Below are positions 52,384 through 60,693 of a stretch of 64,000 nucleotides of DNA, one piece after another. The stretch lies in assembly GCA_031549865.1 (NCBI GenBank), contig JAVBPE010000006.1, forward strand, positions 9,446-73,445, read 5' to 3'. Numbering within the stretch: the stretch's first letter is position 1; every line of letters starts with the position of its first letter. A program made the position numbers and the translations under genes. This DNA comes from JAVBPE01 sp031549865 (lineage in GTDB: Bacteria; Bacillota_I; Bacilli_A; Acholeplasmatales; Anaeroplasmataceae). The notes beneath the pieces are model-generated. The model saw only the letters and a list, made by a program, of their open reading frames with translations, searched no databases and had not been told where the DNA came from.

Positions 52384-54141
52384 TTAATATGTATTTTTTA
52401 ACCAGTTAACATAATTCCAGTTTATTATTCCACTACCAACTCCATAAGTTGAGTTTGCAAGTATATTTTTTAAATCGCTTGTCTCAAATAGATTTGGTGA
52501 AAATGGGGCTGATCCATCTAAAGTATTCCATTTAAAGGCTACAGATAAATCATTAGAAGTGAATGAGGTAACATTAGTGCTTCCTTTTTTCCAAGTACAA
52601 TTTTCAACTAGGAAGCCACCTCTATAAGGTTCTGTACTATTAGATGGACTAGTAGATCTAATTAATGTATTTACACCTTCAAAAATTGAATTTTCATATT
52701 TTACTGATCCACCATTAGTCGAAACCATACCTTGACTAGTAAGTGCCAGTTTCCAATCCATAGTTTTACTTGTTCCATTATATGTAAAAGTATAAGTACC
52801 GGATGAAGAAGATATTTTAGATTTAACAGTAGTTCTATACGTATAATAATCGTTACAATCTAAATAAACATTAAAAATGTAACCATTACCGCCACGGATG
52901 CGTGGTAATCTATCTTCTAAACCAACAATTTTAGTATTACAAATCGAGAATTCAAGATTTTTATTTGAATTCCATTCATCATTATCGACAGTATCTCCTC
53001 CACCAATCATGAAACCCTTCTTTTGAGGAGCACAGATAGCGTGTAAAATTTCTTCATGACTTATTTTTTCTCTAAGCATTTTATAATATCCATATTTACC
53101 TTCATTATTTTCGTATGAAGTTTTTACTCGTTCCATCATGTTATAAATAAAAGAACCTTCACTTATATCCCCACTTGTAAAATTACACCAAGTAATACTC
53201 ACACCTGTAGTTCCATTTTCACTATCAATAAATCCGTCAAAACTTCTCGTAAATGTGCAGTGATCAATCCAAACTCCATTACAGAAGTTTATTTTGAAAA
53301 AAGCCCACCCAAAACGGTCGTAATCACCAATTTTAGAGATTAATGAAGTAGTACCATCTAAGAAAGTATCTTCCCATTCCCACATTTCATCCATTTTTAT
53401 ATTTCTAAATGCAATATTTTTGCAACTATTTAATTTAAAACCAGCATGCTTAATTGTGATTCCAGTTTTTGAATAAACTGTTAAACCATCATATTTTGAA
53501 AATTCAATTTGTGAAATTCCACAAGTTTTTAAATATGAGTCATTTATATATTGTATATTTCCAAATTTTTTCAATTTTGTAGTAGAAGTATAACTAGTTA
53601 TTGACATGCTTTGTTCAAGTTCATAGTAACCTAAATTTAAGTCATTAGTTATTTCAATAACCATATTATTTCTTTCATTTTCTGGAGTTAATATTACAGC
53701 ATCCAAAAATTCTTTTTCATTTGAAACAGTTATGTATTTTTCAAAGCTATCATGACTTGTAACTTCATCTTTTGCATAGCCATCAATAGAAAGCAAATCA
53801 ATGCCAAATTCAAATTCACTTATTGAAGATGATGAGCTTGGCTTGGAAGAATTACTATTAGAATTAGATGAACTAGTTTGAGAAGAAGTACTACTAGAAC
53901 TTGACGTACTACTATTTGAACTAGTAGGATTTTGAGAGTTGCTAGAACTATCAAAACTAGAACTTGGCGTCTGAGTTGATGTATAATTTGAAGTTTGTGA
54001 AGTTAAACTTGAAGAATAATCACTTGAAGTTTCAACGCTCTCGGTATTTGTCATTGTAGTTGAATTAGTCAAATTATCTTCATCGCACGCAGTAAGCGTA
54101 AAAAGAATAACTAATGATATTATTAATGCTTTTATTTTCAT
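52384..54141 (-). CDS. Secreted lipoprotein pectate lyase (PL1 family)
   Basis: 585 aa. The frame extends 3 codons further, but AAGGTGAG 5 bases before ATG 54141 sets the start. Lipoprotein signal KIKALIISLVILFTLTAC, then a ~90-residue linker made almost only of Ser, Thr, Gln and Asn. The catalytic beta-helix shows the PL1 hallmarks FFKINFCNGVWIDHCTFTRSFDGFID and VGLEDRLPRIRGGNGYIFN (catalytic Arg and Ca-site Asp region). Cleaves pectate by beta-elimination outside the cell, complementing the PL9-like enzyme 2.6 kb away. The only - strand gene among + strand neighbours; monocistronic. Confidence 0.92.
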   Translation of the reverse strand: MKIKALIISLVILFTLTACDEDNLTNSTTMTNTESVETSSDYSSSLTSQTSNYTSTQTPSSSFDSSSNSQNPTSSNSSTSSSSSTSSQTSSSNSNSNSSKPSSSSSISEFEFGIDLLSIDGYAKDEVTSHDSFEKYITVSNEKEFLDAVILTPENERNNMVIEITNDLNLGYYELEQSMSITSYTSTTKLKKFGNIQYINDSYLKTCGISQIEFSKYDGLTVYSKTGITIKHAGFKLNSCKNIAFRNIKMDEMWEWEDTFLDGTTSLISKIGDYDRFGWAFFKINFCNGVWIDHCTFTRSFDGFIDSENGTTGVSITWCNFTSGDISEGSFIYNMMERVKTSYENNEGKYGYYKMLREKISHEEILHAICAPQKKGFMIGGGDTVDNDEWNSNKNLEFSICNTKIVGLEDRLPRIRGGNGYIFNVYLDCNDYYTYRTTVKSKISSSSGTYTFTYNGTSKTMDWKLALTSQGMVSTNGGSVKYENSIFEGVNTLIRSTSPSNSTEPYRGGFLVENCTWKKGSTNVTSFTSNDLSVAFKWNTLDGSAPFSPNLFETSDLKNILANSTYGVGSGIINWNYVNWLKNTY

Positions 54142-54278
54142 AGATCTCACCTTATAATTATTTTAATTTCATAATAACGTTTTCAGTTTAATAATACAAT
54201 GATTAAAATGTGAAATTTTTAAAAATTTTCAAAAGATAACATTTTATGGTAATATATTACTGTTAATGGAGGCATTTT

Positions 54279-55376
54279 ATGCGCGGATTTTATGTTCATA
54301 TACCTTTTTGTAAAACAATTTGCTCATATTGTGATTTTCCAAAAAGGCTTGCAAAAGATGAAAATCAAATAAATGAATATATTAAAAGATTATTAGAAGA
54401 AATAGATACTTATAAAGAATATATTGATTCTAGTTTTCAATCAATTTATATAGGTGGAGGAACACCTAATTTTTTAAGTGATGATAATTTAGAACTTTTA
54501 TTATCAAAAATTGAATCTCTTAAAATAAATGCTTTAGAATATAGTATTGAAATTAATCCAGAATTGCTAACAATTTCGCAAATAGAATTGTTTTTAAAAT
54601 ATAAAATTACAAGAATAAGTATAGGCGTTCAAACTTTTAATGAAGCCCATATAAAACTTTTAAACCGCAAGCATACAAAAGATATAGTGTTTGATGCTGT
54701 AAATAAATTAAAAAAATATAATTTTGATATAAACATAGATTTAATGAATGGATTTCCAACCCAAACCTTGGAGAATATTAAAACTGATTTAAATCTGTTT
54801 TATAAACTTGATGTTAATCATTTATCTTATTACAATTTTATTTTAGAACAGAAGACCAAAATCATGTTTGATTATGAGAAAAAAAGAATAGGGTTAATTG
54901 ATGAAGATTTAAGTGCTGACATGATAGAATATATTATAGAAGATTTAAACAATCATAATTATATTCAATATGAAATATCGAATTTCGCTAAAAAAGGACA
55001 TGAGTCGATTCATAACAAAATATATTGGGAGAATAATGAATACATTGGAGTTGGTATGGGCGCAAGTGGATATCTAAATTCTAATAGATATGATAATTTT
55101 AAGCATTTAAAGGGCTATTTTAGCAGTTTTAAAGAGACTGACGTTAATTTATCCATAAATGATAAGAAAAACGAATTTATGATGCTTGGATTGCGTTTAA
55201 TCAATGGTGTATCAAATGTTGAATATAATAAACGTTATAATAGTGATTTCATGAAAGATTATGACTTATTTAAATATGTAAATATGGGAATATTAAAATA
55301 TGAAGATGATATTTTATCGTTTACTAAAAAAGGACTTTTAATAGGCAATATAGTATTTGAAGAATTTGTGGGGTAA
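54279..55376 (+). CDS. hemW: Radical SAM protein HemW (coproporphyrinogen oxidase-like heme chaperone)
   Basis: 365 aa. FYVHIPFCKTICSYCDF carries the iron-sulfur ligands C11, C15 and C18, followed by YIGGGTPNFLS and RISIGVQTFNEAHIKLLNRKH, SIEINPELLT and LMNGFPTQTLENIKTDL. Its length and motifs match HemW rather than the true oxidase HemN. No other heme gene is in the window, so its job here is open. TGGAGG 6 bases before ATG. Confidence 0.93.
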   Translation: MRGFYVHIPFCKTICSYCDFPKRLAKDENQINEYIKRLLEEIDTYKEYIDSSFQSIYIGGGTPNFLSDDNLELLLSKIESLKINALEYSIEINPELLTISQIELFLKYKITRISIGVQTFNEAHIKLLNRKHTKDIVFDAVNKLKKYNFDINIDLMNGFPTQTLENIKTDLNLFYKLDVNHLSYYNFILEQKTKIMFDYEKKRIGLIDEDLSADMIEYIIEDLNNHNYIQYEISNFAKKGHESIHNKIYWENNEYIGVGMGASGYLNSNRYDNFKHLKGYFSSFKETDVNLSINDKKNEFMMLGLRLINGVSNVEYNKRYNSDFMKDYDLFKYVNMGILKYEDDILSFTKKGLLIGNIVFEEFVG

Positions 55377-55379
55377 TTT

Positions 55380-56318
55380 ATGACAAAAGAAGAAAAGAAA
55401 GAAATTGAATTTTATGAAATATCGGATTTTAAATATTATTTACAATCCGAAAAAAGATTAAGTCTTAACACGATCAATTCCTATGAAACAGATTTATGTG
55501 GTTATGCTTTATTCTTAAGGAAGTACCAAGATGTTAATAATGTCGATGAAATAACTGAAGATCATATAAAGAAATATATTTTATCTTTAAAAAGAAAAGA
55601 ATTATCTTCAAAAAGCATCGCTAGAAAAATAATTGTTATTAAAGAATTTCATAAATTTATGAAAAAAGAAGATATTTTAAAAGATAATGTCGCAATATTT
55701 ATTGATTTACCAAAAACAGAAAAAAAATTGCCGGATGTACTATCAGAAGCTGAAATAAATAAAATGATTGATTCAATAAAAATCGATAGCGAAATTGGAA
55801 TTAGAAATAAAGCGATGCTAGAACTTATGTATGGATGTGGACTTAGAATAAGCGAACTTTTAGATTTAAGAACATCTAATATTCATTTGAACGCTAAATA
55901 TTTGGTAATAATCGGCAAAGGAAATAAAGAAAGAATGATTCCTTTAGGAGATGAAGCAATAATAGCCTTAAGAAATTATATTGAAAATGCTAGAGGTAAA
56001 ATAAGTCAAAAGCCTGGAGATATATTATTTTATAATTATCAAGGTAAAAAAATGTCACGTCAGGGTTTTTACAAATATATTGTTAAACTTGCAAAAGATT
56101 CAAATATTGAAAAGGAAATAAGTCCCCACACAATAAGACATAGTTTTGCGACACATTTGTTAAATGGTGGATCAGATTTAAGAGTTGTCCAAGAAATGCT
56201 TGGGCATGAAGATATCTCAACGACTCAAATTTATACGCATATAAATAAATCGCATTTAAAAGAGATGTATCATAACACGCATCCTAAAGCAATTAAGGAG
56301 GATAAAAATGATGTATAA
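55380..56318 (+). CDS. xerD: Site-specific tyrosine recombinase (XerC/XerD)
   Basis: 312 aa. N-terminal SAM-like core-binding domain, then the catalytic set: R156 in YGCGLRISELLDL, K180 in GKGNKERMIPLG, H250 and R253 in HTIRHSFATHL, H276 in LGHEDISTTQIYTH, and nucleophile Y285. All six present. Resolves chromosome dimers at dif. No inverted repeats, integrase-type N-terminus or att sites nearby, so it is a housekeeping Xer, not a mobile integrase. Overlaps deoB by 11 bases. Confidence 0.9.
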   Translation: MTKEEKKEIEFYEISDFKYYLQSEKRLSLNTINSYETDLCGYALFLRKYQDVNNVDEITEDHIKKYILSLKRKELSSKSIARKIIVIKEFHKFMKKEDILKDNVAIFIDLPKTEKKLPDVLSEAEINKMIDSIKIDSEIGIRNKAMLELMYGCGLRISELLDLRTSNIHLNAKYLVIIGKGNKERMIPLGDEAIIALRNYIENARGKISQKPGDILFYNYQGKKMSRQGFYKYIVKLAKDSNIEKEISPHTIRHSFATHLLNGGSDLRVVQEMLGHEDISTTQIYTHINKSHLKEMYHNTHPKAIKEDKNDV

Positions 56319-57498
56319 AAGAATATTTTTAGTTGTAGCTGATTCAGTTGGAATCGGATATACGAAAGAAAGCAAAGTTTATAATGATGAAGGCGCAAAT
56401 ACAATTGGCCATATTGCAAAACAATCAAATGGAATTAATTTACCAAATTTAGAAAGTTTAGGCTTAGGAAATATTACTGAAATTTTAGGTGTCAATAAAA
56501 CCAATACTCCAAAAGGTTCATATGGTAAGTGCGATGAATTATCAATTGGTAAAGATACTATGACCGGACATTTTGAAATGATGGGTGTTCATACTACAAA
56601 ACCGTTTAAGACTTTTACGGATACTGGATTTCCAGATGAATTAATAAAAATGTTAGAATATAAAACCGGCCATAAAATTATCGGCAATATATCGGCCTCA
56701 GGAACAGAAATCTTAAAAGATTTAGGAGAAGAACATTTAAAGACAAAAAGCATGATAGTATATACATCTGCCGATAGTGTTCTTCAAATAGCTTGTCATG
56801 AAGAAGCATTTGGATTAGAAGAGTTATATAAAGCATGCAGCATTGCAAGAGAAATATGTATGGATGAGCGCTATAAAGTTGGGCGTATAATTGCCCGTCC
56901 TTTCTTAGGCGATAATAAAGATAATTTTAAGAGAACTGCTAATCGTCATGACTATGCATTGTCTCCAGAAGTTAAAACAACATTAGATTATTTAAAAGAG
57001 TCTAATTTTGATGTTATAAGCGTTGGAAAGATAAATGATATATTTAATGGTTGTGGAATTACAAAGGCTTTTAAAAGCCCTACAAACCATGAAGGAATGA
57101 ATACTACAATACAGTTATGTAAGAATGAAAATTTTACTGGTTTATGTTTTGTAAATTTAGTTGACTTTGATGCTTTATATGGACATAGAAGAGATGTAAA
57201 TGGTTATAAAAATTGTTTAGAAGAATTTGACTATGATATTGGAATTTTAATGAGCGAATTAAAAGAAGAAGATTTATTAATCATAACGGCTGATCACGGA
57301 AATGATCCAACCTGGAGTGGAACAGATCATACGCGTGAATACGTACCATTATTAGTTTATGGAAAAAAAGCAAAATCAATTGATTTAAAAATTAGAAAAA
57401 CATTTGCTGATATTGGTCAAACTATTGCCTTTAATTTCAATGTAAAAAAACAAGAAATTGGAACCTCATTTTTAACGGATATAAAGGAGATAAATTAA
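56308..57498 (+). CDS. deoB: Phosphopentomutase
   Basis: 396 aa. Alkaline-phosphatase-superfamily metals and nucleophile: VVADSVGIG at the N-terminus, KDTMTGHFEMMGV with the phosphorylated Thr, CFVNLVDFDALYGHRRD, LLIITADHGNDPTWSGTDHTREYVPLL. Interconverts (deoxy)ribose 1- and 5-phosphate in nucleoside salvage. AAGGAGG 6 bases before ATG ATG at 56308. Confidence 0.97.
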   Translation: MMYKRIFLVVADSVGIGYTKESKVYNDEGANTIGHIAKQSNGINLPNLESLGLGNITEILGVNKTNTPKGSYGKCDELSIGKDTMTGHFEMMGVHTTKPFKTFTDTGFPDELIKMLEYKTGHKIIGNISASGTEILKDLGEEHLKTKSMIVYTSADSVLQIACHEEAFGLEELYKACSIAREICMDERYKVGRIIARPFLGDNKDNFKRTANRHDYALSPEVKTTLDYLKESNFDVISVGKINDIFNGCGITKAFKSPTNHEGMNTTIQLCKNENFTGLCFVNLVDFDALYGHRRDVNGYKNCLEEFDYDIGILMSELKEEDLLIITADHGNDPTWSGTDHTREYVPLLVYGKKAKSIDLKIRKTFADIGQTIAFNFNVKKQEIGTSFLTDIKEIN

Positions 57499-58673
57499 TG
57501 GAAAATTTTACATATCACATTCCTACAAAAATTTATTTTGGAGATAATGAAGAAGATAAAATCGGATTAATTTTAAACGAATTTAAAATCAAAAAAATAT
57601 TGCTTCATTATGGTCAATCTTCAATTAAAAAAAATGGATTATATGACAAAATTGTTAGTAAACTTAAAGATGAAAAAATAGAATATTTGGAGCTTGGAGG
57701 AGTAACTCCAAATCCTAAACTTTCACTTGTTTTAGAGGGTGTTAAAATTTGCAAAGAAAATGATATAGAACTTGTGTTGGCAGTAGGTGGAGGGTCTGTT
57801 ATAGATTCCGCAAAAGCTATAGCTCAAGGTGCACTTGTTGATCACTCTCCATGGGAGTTTTCAATTAAAAACAAGGTATCGCAAAAAGCCTTACCAGTTG
57901 GAGTAATTTTAACACTTGCAGCTGCAGGAAGTGAGATGAGTTCATCATGTGTAATTACAAATGATGAAACATTAGAAAAGCGAGGATTCAATTCAGACTT
58001 TAACCGCCCGCTATTTTCAATCTTAAATCCAAAGTTAACTTATAGCGTTAATAAATATCAAACGGCATGCGGAATAGTTGATATAATGATGCATACTTTA
58101 GAAAGATATTTTTCTCCAGTTGAATATGATGTTCCACTTACAGATAACATTTCATTAGGACTATTAAAAGCAGTCATAGATTGTGGTAGAATCGCTTTTA
58201 ACAATCCAAATGATTATAATGCTAGAGCAAACTTAATGTGGGCCTCAAGCTTATCTCATAATGATTTAACAGCTTTAGGAAAATCAACAATAATGAGTGT
58301 TCATCAAATGGAGCATGAATTAAGTGGAATGTTTGATTCAGTTGCTCATGGAGCAGGCCTAGCGGTTTTATGGCCTTACTGGGCACTTGAGGCATACCAT
58401 ACTCAAATTGATAGATTTTATAGATTAGCAACCGAAGTTTTAAATGTCGATAAAAACATAGAAAAAGATAAGGCTGCAAGATTAGGAATTTTAAAATTAC
58501 AAGAATACTATAAAGAAATTGGGATGCCCATAACTTTACATGAATTAGGAATATATGAAAACTCATTTGAGGAATTGGCACGTAATTATACATTTAAGGG
58601 AACAAGAATATTAAAAGATATAATTACAGTCGATTATGAGATGTGTTTAAAAATATTATATAAGGCAAAATAA
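57498..58673 (+). CDS. Iron-containing alcohol dehydrogenase (BdhA/YqhD type)
   Basis: 391 aa. YHIPTKIYFGDNEE start, VLAVGGGSVIDSAKAIA nucleotide site (GGGS), TLAAAGSEMSSSCVITN, and metal-binding DIMMHTLERYFSP, HQMEHELSG and HGAGLAVLWP histidines. The pattern is that of NADPH-dependent butanol or aldehyde reductases. Reduces aldehydes in fermentation or detoxification; substrate not determinable. Overlaps deoB by 1 base. Terminator follows. Confidence 0.93.
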   Translation: MENFTYHIPTKIYFGDNEEDKIGLILNEFKIKKILLHYGQSSIKKNGLYDKIVSKLKDEKIEYLELGGVTPNPKLSLVLEGVKICKENDIELVLAVGGGSVIDSAKAIAQGALVDHSPWEFSIKNKVSQKALPVGVILTLAAAGSEMSSSCVITNDETLEKRGFNSDFNRPLFSILNPKLTYSVNKYQTACGIVDIMMHTLERYFSPVEYDVPLTDNISLGLLKAVIDCGRIAFNNPNDYNARANLMWASSLSHNDLTALGKSTIMSVHQMEHELSGMFDSVAHGAGLAVLWPYWALEAYHTQIDRFYRLATEVLNVDKNIEKDKAARLGILKLQEYYKEIGMPITLHELGIYENSFEELARNYTFKGTRILKDIITVDYEMCLKILYKAK

Positions 58674-58675
58674 AG

Positions 58676-58700
58676 AGATACTTCATTGTATCTTTTTTTA
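58676..58700 (+). terminator. Terminator of the hemW-xerD-deoB-adh operon
   Basis: AGATAC-TTCATT-GTATCT followed by seven T. Confidence 0.88.
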
Positions 58701-58817
58701 TTTTTTAAATAGGCAAACGACTTATCAATTTATTTAAATATATCATTTTTGATTTCTATTTTTAATGTATACATTCATTATGTAGACTTGAAATTTATAA
58801 TGCTAGATATAAAGGGG

Positions 58818-58878
58818 GTGAAAAAATATTTCGAAAGTCATCTAGTTTTCAATACTAGATTAATTCATTTTTTTTCAC
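58818..58878 (+). repeat. Palindromic intergenic element with TCTAGT hairpin (copy B)
   Basis: ATCTAGT (58840-58846), 7-base loop, ACTAGAT (58854-58860), enclosed by GTGAAAAAA / TTTTTTCAC. The same core with the same loop length lies at 52220-52240, and a close variant at 62704-62722. Confidence 0.5.
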
Positions 58879-58933
58879 AAACAATTTGAGATGGATAATT
58901 AGTCATAAAAATTAATTTCATTTTGTTAAAACT
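58869..58933 (+). repeat. Imperfect direct repeat, copy 1
   Basis: The 46 bases from GAGATGG at 58888 match 60540-60585 at 36 positions, with similarity continuing into a T-tract and TTTTTTCA on the left. The two copies are 1.65 kb apart and flank the Fic-like gene. Confidence 0.6.
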
Positions 58934-59056
58934 AACTTCGAATTTAGATACGAAAAATGAGGTAATTTAGCCAAAGAATGAATTAACAATAAAACAACGA
59001 GTATCAACTTATCAACCAAATTCGAATAATGCGCATGGTTGTTATACTATTTAATG

Positions 59057-59087
<31 letters not shown>

Positions 59088-59181
59088 TGAGTATTCAAAA
59101 AGCAATATAATCATATTTGAAATATATATAAACTAGTTTATTAGGTAGATTATTGACGAAAAATAGCCATCTACTTCTCTT

Positions 59182-59215
59182 AAACATATTCATTTATAAT
59201 CAAATGAATATGTTT
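59182..59215 (+). repeat. Perfect 14-bp inverted repeat
   Basis: AAACATATTCATTT (59182-59195) and AAATGAATATGTTT (59202-59215) around a 6-base centre; no T-run on either side, so not a terminator. Confidence 0.6.
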
Positions 59216-59391
59216 CGACACTCTTATTTCATTTTTATACAAAACGAAAACTGAAAAACAAGGCAATTCTCCATATCGGTTGTTATAAATTGCATTTATT
59301 TGTTTTCTTTTGTAAAAAACATCTTTCTTCTCTTTATATCGAAAATATTAATACTTCTAATTCTTCTTTCTAATAAAATGAAATAAATAAA

Positions 59392-59413
59392 AATAACCAC
59401 CTGAGTGGTTATT
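59392..59413 (-). terminator. Terminator of the Fic-like gene
   Basis: On the - strand AATAACCAC-TCAG-GTGGTTATT then TTTATTT. Confidence 0.85.
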
Positions 59414-59416
59414 GTT

Positions 59417-60502
59417 TTATAGTTTTTTTGAATCATCTAAAACTTCAAATAAATCAATTTGTTTATAATCTGGATGGAATCTTTCGACATTAAATAGACG
59501 AATCCAAGTCGCAGATCTTCCTGTTCCGTTTGGTCTAATCTTGTTTTCATCCCTTAATCTTTGTAAAGTTCTATTGATTGTTGACTCACTTATCAAAGGA
59601 TGTTTTAGCTTAATTTCATTTTTTGTGAAGACTTCTCCAAGTCGAGAAATTGTGTTTTCAATGTTATCGGATTTGTTATATTTAAGATCATATGTATAAT
59701 CTCTAATCATATTTTCAATCTTTGCGTATCCACTTAACATCATATTTATAATGACTTTATTTAAAGATGTCGTTTGTGAATACCCATCTTTCCAATTAAA
59801 ATTTGCGATCATTGTTGCTTCTTTAATTGCTTCTTTATGTTCATTAAATAATTCAAAGAAACTAATATATCTAAATAAATTGAACCTTTCTTTAAATATT
59901 AAAGCATAGCATAAAATGATTCCAATGAATTCATTATCAGTTGTAAAGACATTCATGTTTATGAAATCGATATAGAAATTTGTTACAAGCTGGATTATTT
60001 CATAGTCACCTGAATTTAGCATTTTTGTATATTGATTCATCATATCTTCTAAATCTTTTCTTAAAGAACGTTTTCTTTTTTCTTGGAGCAAATTGACTTG
60101 GACAGTTTCATTTACTGTTTGAAAGGCAATTTCTTTTACCCCTTTATATATTAGTTGAGACATTCTTAAAACTTCATTTGCAGTCAAATCTAAATTCCAA
60201 ACATCTTCTTGAAGCTTTTGAAATACAAGTTTTAAATTAGTTAAAATTTGTTCATCCTTATTTTTAGCAATCGTATTTTTTTGAATTATTAATCTTAATC
60301 TATTTTCAGAAATATTAAGATTTAGAATTTTATTCGCAAAGAATGTATCACGTTCAATGGTTTGTTTTATAATATAATCCATATCGGATTTCAAGATATC
60401 TTCATAGAAAAAATCTTTACCTCTAAATTGATAAAGTTTAATCAAATCCATAACAATATCATTTGTAAAAGACAGTCTATTCATATTCGTTAAGCTTTTC
60501 AT
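59417..60502 (-). CDS. Degenerate Fic-fold protein with C-terminal winged helix
   Basis: 361 aa. The layout follows Fic/DOC proteins: a helical N-terminal lobe, then DFINMNVFTTDNEFIGIILCYALIFKERFNLFRYIS at the place of the Fic core, where HPFxDGNGR is reduced to NVFTTDNEFIG. The catalytic His and the GNGR anion loop are gone. FFELFNEHKEAIKEATM and NFNWKDGYSQTTSLNKV fit the following Fic helices. The last ~80 residues (KHPLISESTINRTLQRLRDENKI, then GTGRSATWIRL) form a winged helix. So it should not AMPylate; it may act as a transcription factor. Start ATG 60502 with AGGTG upstream. Confidence 0.6.
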   Translation of the reverse strand: MKSLTNMNRLSFTNDIVMDLIKLYQFRGKDFFYEDILKSDMDYIIKQTIERDTFFANKILNLNISENRLRLIIQKNTIAKNKDEQILTNLKLVFQKLQEDVWNLDLTANEVLRMSQLIYKGVKEIAFQTVNETVQVNLLQEKRKRSLRKDLEDMMNQYTKMLNSGDYEIIQLVTNFYIDFINMNVFTTDNEFIGIILCYALIFKERFNLFRYISFFELFNEHKEAIKEATMIANFNWKDGYSQTTSLNKVIINMMLSGYAKIENMIRDYTYDLKYNKSDNIENTISRLGEVFTKNEIKLKHPLISESTINRTLQRLRDENKIRPNGTGRSATWIRLFNVERFHPDYKQIDLFEVLDDSKKL

Positions 60503-60523
60503 AAACTACACCTATTTTCGCAT

Positions 60524-60585
60524 ATTTTTTCAACGAATCGAGATGGTGAATTACCCATAAAATTGAATTTCGATTTGTCAAAATT
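60524..60585 (+). repeat. Imperfect direct repeat, copy 2 (upstream region of the Fic-like gene)
   Basis: Partner of 58869-58933. On the - strand it includes a TTGACA (60580-60575) and covers the promoter and leader of the Fic-like gene. Confidence 0.6.
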
Positions 60586-60646
60586 TAATCTATTTTAAGA
60601 GATTAAATATTAATATAATTATACGTAAAAATATAAAAAAAAACAA

Positions 60647-60687
60647 GGTTAAACATCATCAAATTTTTCAAATGATAATGTTTAACC
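60647..60687 (-). terminator. Terminator of the uridine-kinase-like gene
   Basis: GGTTAAACAT / ATGTTTAACC with further inner pairing (ATCA / TGAT), then TTG and nine T on the - strand. Confidence 0.9.
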
Positions 60688-60693
60688 AAGTGG

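Noticed and set aside
55380..56318. Xer-type recombinase as the integrase of a mobile island
   Set aside because: It sits inside a housekeeping operon with hemW and deoB, has Xer length and motifs, and no attachment repeats are seen.
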